Source: Polaromonas sp. (lineage in GTDB: Bacteria > Pseudomonadota > Gammaproteobacteria > Burkholderiales > Burkholderiaceae_C). Taken from it: a DNA stretch of 64,000 bases. Positions 37,960-46,094 of this stretch are shown here, piece by piece. Each line of letters starts with the position of its first letter. The first letter of the stretch is position 1. The translations under genes were made by a program, and so were the position numbers. The stretch lies in the NCBI GenBank assembly GCA_021731285.1, contig JAKFXR010000037.1:1-64000 (forward strand), read 5' to 3'. The notes beneath the pieces are model-generated. The model saw only the letters and a list, made by a program, of their open reading frames with translations. It did no database searches and was not told where the DNA came from.

Positions 37960-39288
37960 ATGAGAACAGTTCAACGCTTCCTGTCCTGCCTTGTCCCGTT
38001 GCTTGCCACCTGCTTCATCGCAGCGGCACCGCAACTGGCCAATGCACAGTCCAAAAAATATGCGCCTGCAGTCACCAGCTTCGAAGTCACTGCTTCTGAT
38101 CAATTGACACCCGGCAGCGATCTCGACTTCAAGCTGGAAGGCACGCCGCGTGGCCAGGCCAGCGTCCGCCTGAGCGGCATCAACAAAAACATCGTGCTGC
38201 GTGAAACCGAAAGAGGCGTCTACGAAGGCTCCTATACCCTGAGCCGACGCGACAGGCTGGGGACCCGGCCAACGGCACGTGCAACGCTGCGCGTCAAAAA
38301 TGTTTCGACCATCGTCACCCAGAATCTGGCCGGTGCAACGCCCCCTGTCGCCGGCACCCCGCCAGCGGCGCCCTCTTCCGGCGCTCTGGCCATTGAGCGA
38401 TTTGTCGTTACACCCGTGGCCCGCATTGAGCCAGGCGCTGAACTGCGCTTCGCAACCGTGGGCACCCCGGGTGGTCGCGCCAGTTTTTCCATCGACGGCG
38501 TGGTGCGTGATGTGCCCATGGCCGAGGTCAGGCCCGGCCGTTATGAAGGCGCTTACACCATCCGCCGCAATGACAATTTCCCGCCCTCACTGAACATTGT
38601 CAGTTCGCTGGCAGCCAACGGTCAGACAGCCACTTCCAAACTGAACCAGGCCTTGCTGGTGGATGCACGTCCCCCTACGATCCGCAACCTTGCGCCGCAA
38701 AACAACGAAACAGTGCCGCTGGGTCCGGTGTCTGTCTCTGCCACCTTTGACGACCGTGGCGGCGTGGGTGTGGACCCCAAGACGGTGAAGATTCTGATCA
38801 GCGGCCAGGACGTGACTCGCGCAGCCAGCATCACGCCCCAGTTCTTGACATGGCGCGGCGACCTGCGTCCCGGCACTCATCAAGTGGAAGTCACCGCGTC
38901 AGACATTGCCGGCAATGCCGTTCGCCAGAACTGGATTTTCAACATCGCCAGCGCGCAAACCCCGATCCCGGTCACTGTATTGCCGCTGGAAGTGACCAGC
39001 CATGCCAACAACGCACAAATCAGCAGCGGCGCCATCACGGTGCGCGGTCGTACCGCCCCGGACGCCAAAGTCGACATCCAGACCCAGGTCATCGCTTCGC
39101 TGGCCGGCTTCTTCGGCATCAACCAGCCCGTGGGCAATCAGTCTGTGCGTTCGGATGCTGCGGGCAATTTCGCCTTCACCTTCAACGCGCAGGTTCCGGT
39201 TCCCGGCGCCCGGTATGAGTCCACCATCACCGCAACCAAGGGCGACCAGACCCGGGAATCCAAATTGGTGCTGTTCCTGCAGCGCTGA
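37960..39288 (+). CDS. Exported protein with duplicated beta-rich domains and Ig-like repeats, function unknown
   Basis: A 442-residue protein with a signal peptide (SCLVPLLATCFIAAAPQLAN then AQ). Two homologous blocks of about 75 residues are visible: residues about 35-110 (SDQLTPGSDLDFKLEGTPRG) and about 135-210 (VARIEPGAELRFATVGTPGG), each ending in a YEGSYT/YEGAYT motif and separated by a Pro-rich linker. The second half looks like Ig-like modules (RPPTIRNLAPQNNETVPLGP). Start at the ATG at 37960 with AAGAGG upstream. Probably periplasmic or surface located. An intrinsic terminator follows at 39334. I do not recognise the family. Confidence 0.75.
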   Translation: MRTVQRFLSCLVPLLATCFIAAAPQLANAQSKKYAPAVTSFEVTASDQLTPGSDLDFKLEGTPRGQASVRLSGINKNIVLRETERGVYEGSYTLSRRDRLGTRPTARATLRVKNVSTIVTQNLAGATPPVAGTPPAAPSSGALAIERFVVTPVARIEPGAELRFATVGTPGGRASFSIDGVVRDVPMAEVRPGRYEGAYTIRRNDNFPPSLNIVSSLAANGQTATSKLNQALLVDARPPTIRNLAPQNNETVPLGPVSVSATFDDRGGVGVDPKTVKILISGQDVTRAASITPQFLTWRGDLRPGTHQVEVTASDIAGNAVRQNWIFNIASAQTPIPVTVLPLEVTSHANNAQISSGAITVRGRTAPDAKVDIQTQVIASLAGFFGINQPVGNQSVRSDAAGNFAFTFNAQVPVPGARYESTITATKGDQTRESKLVLFLQR

Positions 39289-39333
39289 TCCACCAGTGAC
39301 ATTCCCTGCCTCAGGGAGGGGCAGAACACACGA

Positions 39334-39356
39334 GGGCAGCATGGCTGCCCTTTTTT
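39334..39356 (+). terminator. Intrinsic terminator after the exported protein gene
   Basis: GGGCAGC, loop ATG, GCTGCCC, then six T. It begins 45 bp after the stop codon. Confidence 0.9.
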
Positions 39357-39389
39357 CATGGCGGCACGCCAACGCCGAAATGGTGCGCC

Positions 39390-39404
39390 GCACAAATCCG
39401 GTGC
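39390..39404. promoter_or_regulatory. NtrC-like site upstream of nrtA
   Basis: GCAC-AAATCCG-GTGC fits the GCAC-N7-GTGC form of NtrC enhancer sites (as in the glnA upstream region). It lies about 150 bp before the predicted sigma-54 start of nrtA, a usual enhancer distance. Binding is inferred. Confidence 0.45.
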
Positions 39405-39438
39405 AAAAATCATCCCAAGCCAGATCCGGTTTTCATTT

Positions 39439-39455
39439 GCTATATTTTTAATAGC
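39439..39455. repeat. 17-bp GCTAT-N7-ATAGC repeat
   Basis: Perfect arms GCTAT and ATAGC around ATTTTTA in the gap upstream of nrtA. Confidence 0.7.
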
Positions 39456-39531
39456 ATACTTTGCTTGCCCTTCAAGGGAAAACTGCCTGATTTACTTCCA
39501 ACCCTGGTTGCTTCCCCTTCAAGACATACGC

Positions 39532-39547
39532 TGGCACGGCTATTGCT
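39532..39547 (+). promoter_or_regulatory. Sigma-54 promoter of nrtA
   Basis: TGGCACGGCTATTGCT matches the -24/-12 consensus with exact GG-N10-GC spacing. The start site would be near 39557, giving a leader of about 140 nt before the ATG at 39697. Confidence 0.8.
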
Positions 39548-39565
39548 CTAACTCCCTCGCAAGAA

Positions 39566-39592
39566 CTTGTACTTCAACGGCGAAGTGGCAAG
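39566..39592 (+). promoter_or_regulatory. Hexaloop hairpin in the nrtA leader (ANTAR-type)
   Basis: ACTTC-AACGGC-GAAGT (39571-39586) forms a 5-bp stem with a six-base loop that has A at position 1 and G at position 4, the ANTAR-target signature. Flanking CTTG and CAAG extend the stem. I could not find a convincing second hexaloop in this leader. Confidence 0.5.
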
Positions 39593-39605
39593 CTCCCTGA
39601 ACAAA

Positions 39606-39659
39606 GGCGTTCGAACCCTCGCATTCACATTGTGTTTGCACGGGTCGAGCGCCTTTTTT
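39606..39659 (+). terminator. Leader terminator (attenuator) in front of nrtA
   Basis: GGCGTTCGA...CCC pairs with GGGTCGAGCGCC (one bulge), with an inner GCA/TGC pairing and six T at 39654-39659. It lies inside the nrtA leader, between the predicted start site and the start codon, so it must be read through for expression. This fits antitermination control. Confidence 0.75.
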
Positions 39660-39696
39660 GTTTTCTGCTTTTGTTTTTTTAATTCTGGAGACCACC

Positions 39697-40941
39697 ATGA
39701 CTGATCTGCTGCAATCTTCATTGAAACGCCGCACTGTGTTGCAAGCCGCCGCGGTAGGTGCCGCCGGTATCAGCCCCGCGTTGCGCGCTGTTGTGTATGC
39801 CCAGGGCTCCGACGCCCCCGAGAAAAAGGAGGTCAAGATTGGCTTCATTCCCCTGACCGACTGCGCATCCGTGGTCATGGCCTCGGTGCTGGGCATCGAC
39901 AAGAAGTACGGCGTCACCATCATCCCGACCAAGGAAGCCAGCTGGGCAGGCGTGCGCGACAAACTGGTCAGTGGTGAGCTGGACATGGCGCATTCGCTGT
40001 ACGGCCTGATCTATGGCGTGCACCTCGGCACATCCGGCCCGAAGAAGGACATGGCGGTATTGATGACGCTGAACCAGAACGGTCAAGCCATCACGCTGAG
40101 CAAGAAACTGGCTGACAAGGGTGCGGTGGACGCCGCGTCTCTGGCCAAAGTGATGGCTGCTGAAAAACGCGAATACACCTACGCCCAGACTTTCCCGACC
40201 GGCACCCACGCCATGTGGCTGTACTACTGGCTGGCCAGTGTCGGTGTCAATCCAATGAAGGACGTCAAAGTCATCACCGTGCCACCGCCGCAGATGGTGG
40301 CCAATATGCGGGTCGGCAACATGGACGGTTATTGCGTCGGCGAACCCTGGGGCCACCGCGCCATCGCCGACGGTATCGGCATCACGGCCGTCACCACCCA
40401 GGACATCTGGAAAGACCACCCCGAAAAAGTGCTGGGCACCACCGCCGATTTCGTCAAAAAAAACCCGAATACCGCACGCGCAGTCACTGCCGCCATCATT
40501 GAAGCCGGCAAATGGATTGACGCCAGCCTGGGCAACAAGAACAAGATGGCCGAGACTGTGGCCGACAAGTCCTACGTCAACACCAGCGTGGACGTGATCA
40601 ACCAGCGCATCCTTGGCCGCTACCAGAACGGCATGGGGAAAACCTGGGACGACCCGAACCACATGAAGTTTTACAACGACGGTGCGGTGAGCTTCCCTTA
40701 CCTGTCCGATGGCATGTGGTTCCTGACCCAGCACAAGCGCTGGGGTCTGCTCAAGGAGCATCCGGACTACCTGGCTGTGGCCAAACAGATCAACCAGATC
40801 GACATCTACAAGCAGGCTGCGACCGCCGCCAAAGCCAGCGTTCCCAAAGAACTCATGCGCAGCAGCAAGATGATCGACGGGGTGGTCTGGGACGGCAAGG
40901 ATCCCAAAAAGTACGCCGACAGCTTCAAAGTCCGCGCTTGA
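39697..40941 (+). CDS. nrtA: Nitrate ABC transporter substrate-binding protein (NrtA/CmpA family)
   Basis: A 414-residue periplasmic binding protein for nitrate/nitrite. The N-terminus carries a twin-arginine-like signal (SLKRRTVLQAAAVGAAGISP) and the family starts KKEVKIGFIPLTDCASVVMA; GNMDGYCVGEPWGHRAI is the conserved ligand-domain block. Start at the ATG at 39697, 6 bp after CTGGAG; the frame opens 13 codons earlier. First gene of nrtABC. The leader has a sigma-54 promoter, a hexaloop hairpin and a terminator, so expression should need low nitrogen and nitrate. Confidence 0.93.
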   Translation: MTDLLQSSLKRRTVLQAAAVGAAGISPALRAVVYAQGSDAPEKKEVKIGFIPLTDCASVVMASVLGIDKKYGVTIIPTKEASWAGVRDKLVSGELDMAHSLYGLIYGVHLGTSGPKKDMAVLMTLNQNGQAITLSKKLADKGAVDAASLAKVMAAEKREYTYAQTFPTGTHAMWLYYWLASVGVNPMKDVKVITVPPPQMVANMRVGNMDGYCVGEPWGHRAIADGIGITAVTTQDIWKDHPEKVLGTTADFVKKNPNTARAVTAAIIEAGKWIDASLGNKNKMAETVADKSYVNTSVDVINQRILGRYQNGMGKTWDDPNHMKFYNDGAVSFPYLSDGMWFLTQHKRWGLLKEHPDYLAVAKQINQIDIYKQAATAAKASVPKELMRSSKMIDGVVWDGKDPKKYADSFKVRA

Positions 40942-40971
40942 ACGCAAGCTTCAACATCAAGAGGTGATGCC

Positions 40972-41943
40972 ATGGTCAGTGCCGTTTTTCATTCCCCGCT
41001 GGAGACCGCTCCAGCCCACGTTCCTATCCCGGCGCCTGCACGGAGTCAGGAGAAAACTGCTACCTATTCAGTAGCAGAAACTCCGCGTCCCGCAATGGCT
41101 GCGACGCCAATCGATGCCCGAGCCACTGCGCCGGATCCGGGGCCTTCCCGTGCATCGCGTTTGATGTCCGGTTTCTGGCTGGCAGTGTTGCCACCTGTGC
41201 TGGGCATTGGCCTGCTGACCCTGATCTGGGAACTGGTGTCGGTAGGCACCGGCAGCAGCATCCCCTCGCCGCTGGAGACCTTCAAGCAGGCCGTGGTGCT
41301 GTTCAGCGATCCCTTCTACAGCAAGGGCCCCAACGACCAGGGCGTGGGCTGGAACGTACTCAGTTCACTCCAGCGTGTGGCCATGGGTTTCGGCATGGCT
41401 GCCGTGGTCGGCATACCGGTGGGTTTCATGATAGGCCGCTTCAACTTTCTGAGCCGCATGTTCAACCCCCTGATCAGCCTGCTGCGGCCGGTGTCTCCCC
41501 TGGCCTGGTTGCCGATTGGCTTGCTGGTCTTCAAGGGCGCCAACCCGGCTGCGATCTGGACCATCTTCATCTGCTCGATCTGGCCCATGATCATCAACAC
41601 CGCTGTGGGTGTGCAGCGCGTGCCACAGGACTACATGAACGTGGCGCGGGTGCTCAACCTGAGCGAGTGGAAGATCGTCACCAAAATCCTGTTCCCCGCC
41701 GTGCTGCCTTACATGCTGACCGGCGTGCGCCTGGCAGTCGGCACCGCCTGGCTGGTGATTGTTGCCGCAGAAATGCTCACTGGCGGCGTCGGCATCGGCT
41801 TCTGGGTCTGGGACGAGTGGAACAACCTCAACGTCAAGAACATCATCATCGCGATTTTTGTGATCGGCATCGTCGGCCTGGTGCTGGAGTTTGCACTGAT
41901 CAAGCTGGCCACTGCATTCACGTTTGAAGACGTCAAAAACTAA
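40972..41943 (+). CDS. nrtB: Nitrate ABC transporter permease
   Basis: A 323-residue inner-membrane permease with six or so transmembrane segments and the permease loop VGVQRVPQDYMNVARVLNLS. The first 60 residues are a Pro/Ala-rich extension without membrane character, longer than in cyanobacterial NrtB, and contain an in-frame 17-bp GCTAC-type repeat (41059-41075). It follows nrtA by 30 bp. Confidence 0.93.
   Translation: MVSAVFHSPLETAPAHVPIPAPARSQEKTATYSVAETPRPAMAATPIDARATAPDPGPSRASRLMSGFWLAVLPPVLGIGLLTLIWELVSVGTGSSIPSPLETFKQAVVLFSDPFYSKGPNDQGVGWNVLSSLQRVAMGFGMAAVVGIPVGFMIGRFNFLSRMFNPLISLLRPVSPLAWLPIGLLVFKGANPAAIWTIFICSIWPMIINTAVGVQRVPQDYMNVARVLNLSEWKIVTKILFPAVLPYMLTGVRLAVGTAWLVIVAAEMLTGGVGIGFWVWDEWNNLNVKNIIIAIFVIGIVGLVLEFALIKLATAFTFEDVKN
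41059..41075. repeat. 17-bp GCTAC-N7-GTAGC repeat inside nrtB
   Basis: Perfectly paired arms GCTAC and GTAGC around CTATTCA, located in the non-conserved N-terminal extension of NrtB. Confidence 0.65.
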
Positions 41944-41952
41944 GGATTCATC

Positions 41953-42765
41953 ATGAGTGCATCTTTCACCACCAAGTACATCGAAATCCAGGGCGTCGAG
42001 CAAACCTTCAAGACCAAAAAAGGCCCGTTCTGCGCGCTGAAAAACATCAACCTGACCGTCGCAAAGGGTGAGTTTGTCGCACTGATTGGCCACTCGGGCT
42101 GCGGCAAGTCCACGCTGCTCAACCTGCTGGCCGGCCTGACCATGCCGACCCAGGGCAGCCTGATCTGCGCCAACCGTGAAATCTCGGGGCCGGGTCCGGA
42201 GCGCGCGGTGGTTTTCCAGAATCACTCGCTGCTGCCCTGGCTCACCTGTCATGAAAACGTCTACCTCGCCGTCGAAAGGGTGTTCAGCGCTACCGAGACC
42301 CGCGCCCAGCTGAAAGAACGCACAGAGGCAGCGCTGGCCATGGTCGGCTTGACGCCAGCTGCGCAAAAGCGTCCCGGTGAAATTTCTGGCGGCATGAAGC
42401 AGCGCGTCGGCATTGCCCGCGCGCTGTGCATGGAGCCCAAGGTTCTGCTGCTCGACGAGCCGTTTGGCGCACTGGACGCATTGACCCGGGCCAAGCTGCA
42501 GGACGAGTTGCTCCAGATTGTTGCCACCACGCAGAGCACGGTGGTGATGGTGACGCACGACGTGGACGAGGCTGTGCTGCTGTCCGACCGCATCGTGATG
42601 ATGACCAACGGTCCCGCCGCCACGATTGGGGAAGTCCTCGCCATTGACCTGCCGCGGCCGCGCAACCGGGTGGATCTTGCCGAGAGTACGCAGTACCTGC
42701 ACTACCGCAAGGCAGTCATCGACTTTTTGTACACGCGCCAGGGCCACGTCGAAAAAGCTGCCTGA
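41953..42765 (+). CDS. nrtC: Nitrate ABC transporter ATP-binding protein
   Basis: A 270-residue ABC ATPase: Walker A GHSGCGKST, Q-loop VVFQNHSLLPWL, signature SGGMKQRVGIARAL, Walker B VLLLDEPFGALDAL and H-loop VMVTHDVDEAVLL. It lacks the extra NrtA-like domain that cyanobacterial NrtC carries, so it corresponds to the NrtD/NasD-type single ATPase; the symbol nrtC follows Burkholderiales usage. The kinase gene starts 56 bp downstream with a strong ribosome site, so it is probably in the same transcript. Confidence 0.93.
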   Translation: MSASFTTKYIEIQGVEQTFKTKKGPFCALKNINLTVAKGEFVALIGHSGCGKSTLLNLLAGLTMPTQGSLICANREISGPGPERAVVFQNHSLLPWLTCHENVYLAVERVFSATETRAQLKERTEAALAMVGLTPAAQKRPGEISGGMKQRVGIARALCMEPKVLLLDEPFGALDALTRAKLQDELLQIVATTQSTVVMVTHDVDEAVLLSDRIVMMTNGPAATIGEVLAIDLPRPRNRVDLAESTQYLHYRKAVIDFLYTRQGHVEKAA

Positions 42766-42821
42766 GGAACACATAGCAGCGACAAGGTCGCACCTGTATG
42801 CAAGCAAGGGAGGAGTTTTCA

Positions 42822-44963
42822 ATGTCCGCAGTCTTACCCGCCAACGGAGCCCTCCGGGCCGCACCAACCCAGGATACGCCCGCCCGACGTGAACGGCCCG
42901 CGCGCTCCCGTGGTTTTGCTTCACTGGGAAAATACCGCGAGCTGATCATTGCCGTCGGCTTTTTCCTGCTGTTCGACCTCGGGGTGCTGGTTCTCAATTT
43001 CTATACCTCGTTCCAGATCGCCGAAGACGCCGTGGGTATCAACCTGGCAGGACGCCAGCGCATGCTGTCGCAGCGCACAGCCAAAGCCCTGCTGTCGGTA
43101 GAAGCAGCCAGGATCAAAGGTGTGCCTGCCACCGATGAACTTGAGGAGCTGAAAAATGCTGTGAAGCTGTTTGACGCTTCGCTCAAAGGCTTCCAGAGCG
43201 GTGCCACGGTGCCAGGCGGGAATGGCAAGCCGGTCTTTCTGCCTGCCGCCCAGGGCGACAAAGCCGCAGACATCCTGAAAAAAGCACAGGATCTCTGGAC
43301 GCCCTACCAGGTCAACCTCGCCCCAGTGCTGAGCGGAGCGGCAAGCGAAACCGAACTGAAAGAGGCGGCCGACTACGCAAAAGCCAACAACCTGAAGCTG
43401 CTGGCCTTGATGAACGAACTGACCACGACGCTGGAGGCAGTGGCCTCAGACCGGGCCAGCGTCCTGCGCATGGTGCAGACCGGCGGCATTGTCCTGGCTT
43501 TGCTGAATTTCGCATTTATTCTCTTCAAGTTTCTGCGCCGGCTGAATACTTCCGACGCTGCCATTGAGGCGGCTACCGAAGAAAACCGCGAGATCCTGAC
43601 CAGCGTGCGCGAGGGACTGTTTCTGCTGACGCCCGAGCACCGGCTGGGCTCGCAGCTGTCGCGCTCGTCGCATGGGCTTTTCGGCAAGACCCTGGTGCCC
43701 GGCCAGAATTTCTTTGAGTTGCTTTCCCCCCTGGTGTCGGAAAAGGCCCTGACAGACGCGCGCAACTATGTGGGCCTGCTGTTTTCCCCTCACGTAAAAG
43801 AGCAATTGATCCAGGGCATCAACCCCCTCGCCGAGGTCGAGCTCACCGTGAAAAACCGGCTGGGCCAGGACACCCCACGCTTCCTGTCGTTTCACTTCAA
43901 CCGGGTGCAGGACGGAACGGCTGTGCGCCACCTGCTGGTGACCGTGCAGGACATTTCGCAGAAGGTCGAACTCGAGGCCAAGCTGACCACCGAACGCCAT
44001 CGCTCGCAAAAAGAGCTGTCCATGATGCTCAAGGCCTTCGAGACCGACCCGGCCATGATGCGTGCCTTTGTCGAGCGGGCCGAGGCGTCCTTGCTGGAGG
44101 TGAACGACCTGCTTCGCAGCACTTCGTCGGCCGCATCTGAAACCCAGGTCCTCAAAGCGGTTGACGGGGCCTATCGCCGCATCCACGCCATCAAGGGAGA
44201 TGCAGCCTCACTGGGTCTGGAAATTCTCGCCTCGCTGGCCCATCAGTTTGAAAACGAGTTGCAGAAACTCAAGGACAGCGGCGTGGCCACCGGCGACGCC
44301 CTGCTGGCCCTGCCCTTGCCGCTGGAAGACCTGCTGAACAAGGTCGCAGCCTTCAAGGCGATGAGTCAGAAAAGAGGTAGCGGCTCGCAAGCCGAGCCGG
44401 CACCGACGCCCCAGCAGCTCAACGCAAGCTTGCAGCAACTGGCGGCCGATGTGGCCCATGATGTCGGCAAGCGCGTCAACGCCGACGTGCGCATGTCCAG
44501 TGTGCTGGACCTGCAGGCCGAGAAAATCGACCTGGTCCGTGAGATAGCCATCCAGCTGGTTCGCAACGCTGTGGTGCACGGAGTGGAAGTTCCGCCCGTC
44601 AGGCTGGCCGCCGGCAAGGCGGTTCAGGGCGAGGTCACCGTCAACCTCAGCCGGGACGCAAATGGTCAATACCTGCTCAGTGTGCGGGACGATGGCGCGG
44701 GCCTCAATGCTGCCAACGTGCGACTGCGCCTGATGGCCCTGGGTTGGTACACGGCAGAGCAGTTGCTCAGCTTCAGCGACAAACAGATCGTCGCGCACAT
44801 TTTCAAGCCGGGCTTTTCCACCGCCCATGCGGCTTCCGCACACGCCGGCCGCGGTGTGGGTCTGGACCTGGTGCAGGCCAATGTGCAACGTCTGGGTGCG
44901 CGCTTGCTGCTATCCAGCATCCCTGGACAACACACCGAGTTCAAGGTGTCGTTCGCTGCTTGA
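42822..44963 (+). CDS. Membrane CheA-like histidine kinase with PilJ/NIT-type nitrate-sensor domain
   Basis: A 713-residue kinase. Residues 41-61 and 221-237 are transmembrane and enclose a periplasmic helical domain (about 65-215) opening INLAGRQRMLSQRTAKAL, similar to the nitrate-binding P-box of NarX/NarQ and to PilJ N-terminal domains. Then a PAS-like region (about 250-380), an Hpt domain with phospho-accepting His455 in YRRIHAIKGDAASLGLE, and a CheA-type ATPase (N-box QLVRNAVVHGVE, DDGAGLN, GRGVGLDLV). The CheA P5/CheW-binding domain is absent, so it is unlikely to join chemoreceptor arrays. The start ATG at 42822 follows AAGGGAGGAG. Genes for a receiver and a CheX phosphatase come directly after. 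Confidence 0.85.
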   Translation: MSAVLPANGALRAAPTQDTPARRERPARSRGFASLGKYRELIIAVGFFLLFDLGVLVLNFYTSFQIAEDAVGINLAGRQRMLSQRTAKALLSVEAARIKGVPATDELEELKNAVKLFDASLKGFQSGATVPGGNGKPVFLPAAQGDKAADILKKAQDLWTPYQVNLAPVLSGAASETELKEAADYAKANNLKLLALMNELTTTLEAVASDRASVLRMVQTGGIVLALLNFAFILFKFLRRLNTSDAAIEAATEENREILTSVREGLFLLTPEHRLGSQLSRSSHGLFGKTLVPGQNFFELLSPLVSEKALTDARNYVGLLFSPHVKEQLIQGINPLAEVELTVKNRLGQDTPRFLSFHFNRVQDGTAVRHLLVTVQDISQKVELEAKLTTERHRSQKELSMMLKAFETDPAMMRAFVERAEASLLEVNDLLRSTSSAASETQVLKAVDGAYRRIHAIKGDAASLGLEILASLAHQFENELQKLKDSGVATGDALLALPLPLEDLLNKVAAFKAMSQKRGSGSQAEPAPTPQQLNASLQQLAADVAHDVGKRVNADVRMSSVLDLQAEKIDLVREIAIQLVRNAVVHGVEVPPVRLAAGKAVQGEVTVNLSRDANGQYLLSVRDDGAGLNAANVRLRLMALGWYTAEQLLSFSDKQIVAHIFKPGFSTAHAASAHAGRGVGLDLVQANVQRLGARLLLSSIPGQHTEFKVSFAA

Positions 44964-45020
44964 TATGGCCCCCACCTTCGTCAGACCATCAAAAGAAACA
45001 CTGCCACCGGGGAGAACACC

Positions 45021-45392
45021 ATGCGGCTGCTGATTGTTGACGACTCGAACATGATCCGTACGCGCATCTCCCGCGTGGTGCAGAACGGCGGTCTCAAGGG
45101 TGTGGTGCTGGCGGGCCTGGCCAAAAACGGGCGCGAGGCGCTGCGTCTGGCGCGGGCCACCCGGCCGGAGGTCGTCACCATGGACCTGACCATGCCCGAG
45201 ATGGACGGGATTGAATGCATTCAGGAAATGCTCAAATTCGACCCCAGCATCAACATCCTGGTGGTCAGCGCGCTCAGCGACAAATCGACCGCCATCGAGG
45301 CTCTCAAACTGGGAGCGCGCGGCTTCGTCGCCAAGCCGTTTTCGGATGAAGAATTGCAGATCGCGCTGCTTGATGTTTCAGAAATGCGTTAG
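45021..45392 (+). CDS. Stand-alone CheY-like receiver protein
   Basis: A 123-residue single-domain response regulator. Acidic pair in LLIVDDSNMIRTR, phospho-acceptor Asp in VVTMDLTMPEMDG, and Lys in FVAKPFSDEEL. No output domain. Its N-terminal and alpha-5 sequences resemble CheB/CheY-type receivers. It follows the PilJ-type kinase by 57 bp and should be its phosphorylation partner; the target of the phosphorylated form is unknown. Confidence 0.9.
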   Translation: MRLLIVDDSNMIRTRISRVVQNGGLKGVVLAGLAKNGREALRLARATRPEVVTMDLTMPEMDGIECIQEMLKFDPSINILVVSALSDKSTAIEALKLGARGFVAKPFSDEELQIALLDVSEMR

Positions 45393-45481
45393 GGCCACTG
45401 CCATCGCCGCGCGCCGCAATCGCCCTGTTTTAATCATGTCCGCACTTACATATAGCCTGAACAGGCCCCAAGGAAAACACA

Positions 45482-45940
45482 GTGGCTACCCTGCAGGAAA
45501 ATGATCTCAAGCTGTTTGTCGACTCGATCAGGAACTACCTGACCGTTACGACCCGCCAGGAGCCCAAGATCACCTCCGCCTTTTTGGGCATGGGCGATGT
45601 GACGGGATATGAATTCAACGGCATCGTCACCTTCTCGGGCAGCCACAACGGCCACGTGGTCGTCTCCATGCCGGACAAGCTGGTGCGCGAAGTGCTGCTG
45701 CTGCAGCATGAAACCGACCTGAGTGACGGCAACCTGCTCGACGCCGTGGGAGAAATTGCCAACACGCTGGCTGGCAACGCCCGCAAGGTGCTGGGCTCGG
45801 AGCTGCAGATTTCGGTACCCATCAAACTGCAGGGTGCCAACGGCATCAAGGCGCGTGTCCGCAAGCGCCCCTATGTCATCACCCTGCGCTGGAATCACTA
45901 CGACGCCATGGTCTGCGTGGACATGGAGCGGCGCCACTAA
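45482..45940 (+). CDS. CheX-like phosphatase
   Basis: A 152-residue protein of the CheC/CheX/FliY family. The phosphatase motif D87-x3-E91-x2-N94 lies in LLDAVGEIANTLAGNARKVL, as in CheX, which dephosphorylates CheY-P. Start is a GTG at 45482, 8 bp after AAGGA; no ATG fits. It completes a kinase-receiver-phosphatase set downstream of nrtABC. A 12-bp hairpin without a U-run lies at 45990-46015, before the narK promoter. Confidence 0.85.
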   Translation: MATLQENDLKLFVDSIRNYLTVTTRQEPKITSAFLGMGDVTGYEFNGIVTFSGSHNGHVVVSMPDKLVREVLLLQHETDLSDGNLLDAVGEIANTLAGNARKVLGSELQISVPIKLQGANGIKARVRKRPYVITLRWNHYDAMVCVDMERRH

Positions 45941-45951
45941 GGCGGCGGTTG

Positions 45952-45967
45952 CGCACGAAGTGCGTGC
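45952..45967. promoter_or_regulatory. NtrC-like site overlapping a GNA mini-hairpin
   Basis: GCAC-GAAGTGC-GTGC (45953-45967) fits GCAC-N7-GTGC, about 100 bp upstream of the narK start site. The same bases also form the mini-hairpin CGCAC-GAA-GTGCG, so the match could be a by-product of that repeat. Confidence 0.35.
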
Positions 45968-46036
45968 GCCGCACCATAAAAGCCCATCCCATTCCCTGCT
46001 TTGAAGCAGGGAGTGGTGATCGCGCATGCCCCAAGT

Positions 46037-46052
46037 TGGCACGCAATTTGCA
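46037..46052 (+). promoter_or_regulatory. Sigma-54 promoter of narK
   Basis: TGGCACGCAATTTGCA has exact GG-N10-GC spacing. The start would be near 46062, so the transcript begins with the hairpin GTGAATT-TCCTTC-AATTCAC (46061-46080) and the ATG follows at 46095. Confidence 0.85.
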
Positions 46053-46094
46053 CAAGGTTTGTGAATTTCCTTCAATTCACAAAGGGTCTGCACC

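Noticed and set aside
39439..39455. GCTAT-N7-ATAGC near nrtA as an operator
   Set aside because: The same motif occurs at unrelated sites including inside genes, so a specific nitrate operator is unlikely.
39697..40941. The NrtA-like protein as NasS, partner of the NasT-like regulator
   Set aside because: It has a signal peptide and is followed by permease and ATPase genes, so it is the transport receptor; NasS is cytoplasmic.
42822..44963. The PilJ-type kinase as an ordinary chemotaxis CheA
   Set aside because: It has membrane helices and lacks the CheW-binding P5 domain; no receptor or CheW gene is nearby.
45990..46015. 12-bp hairpin after cheX as an intrinsic terminator
   Set aside because: There is no U-run after the stem; kept only as a hairpin mentioned with cheX.
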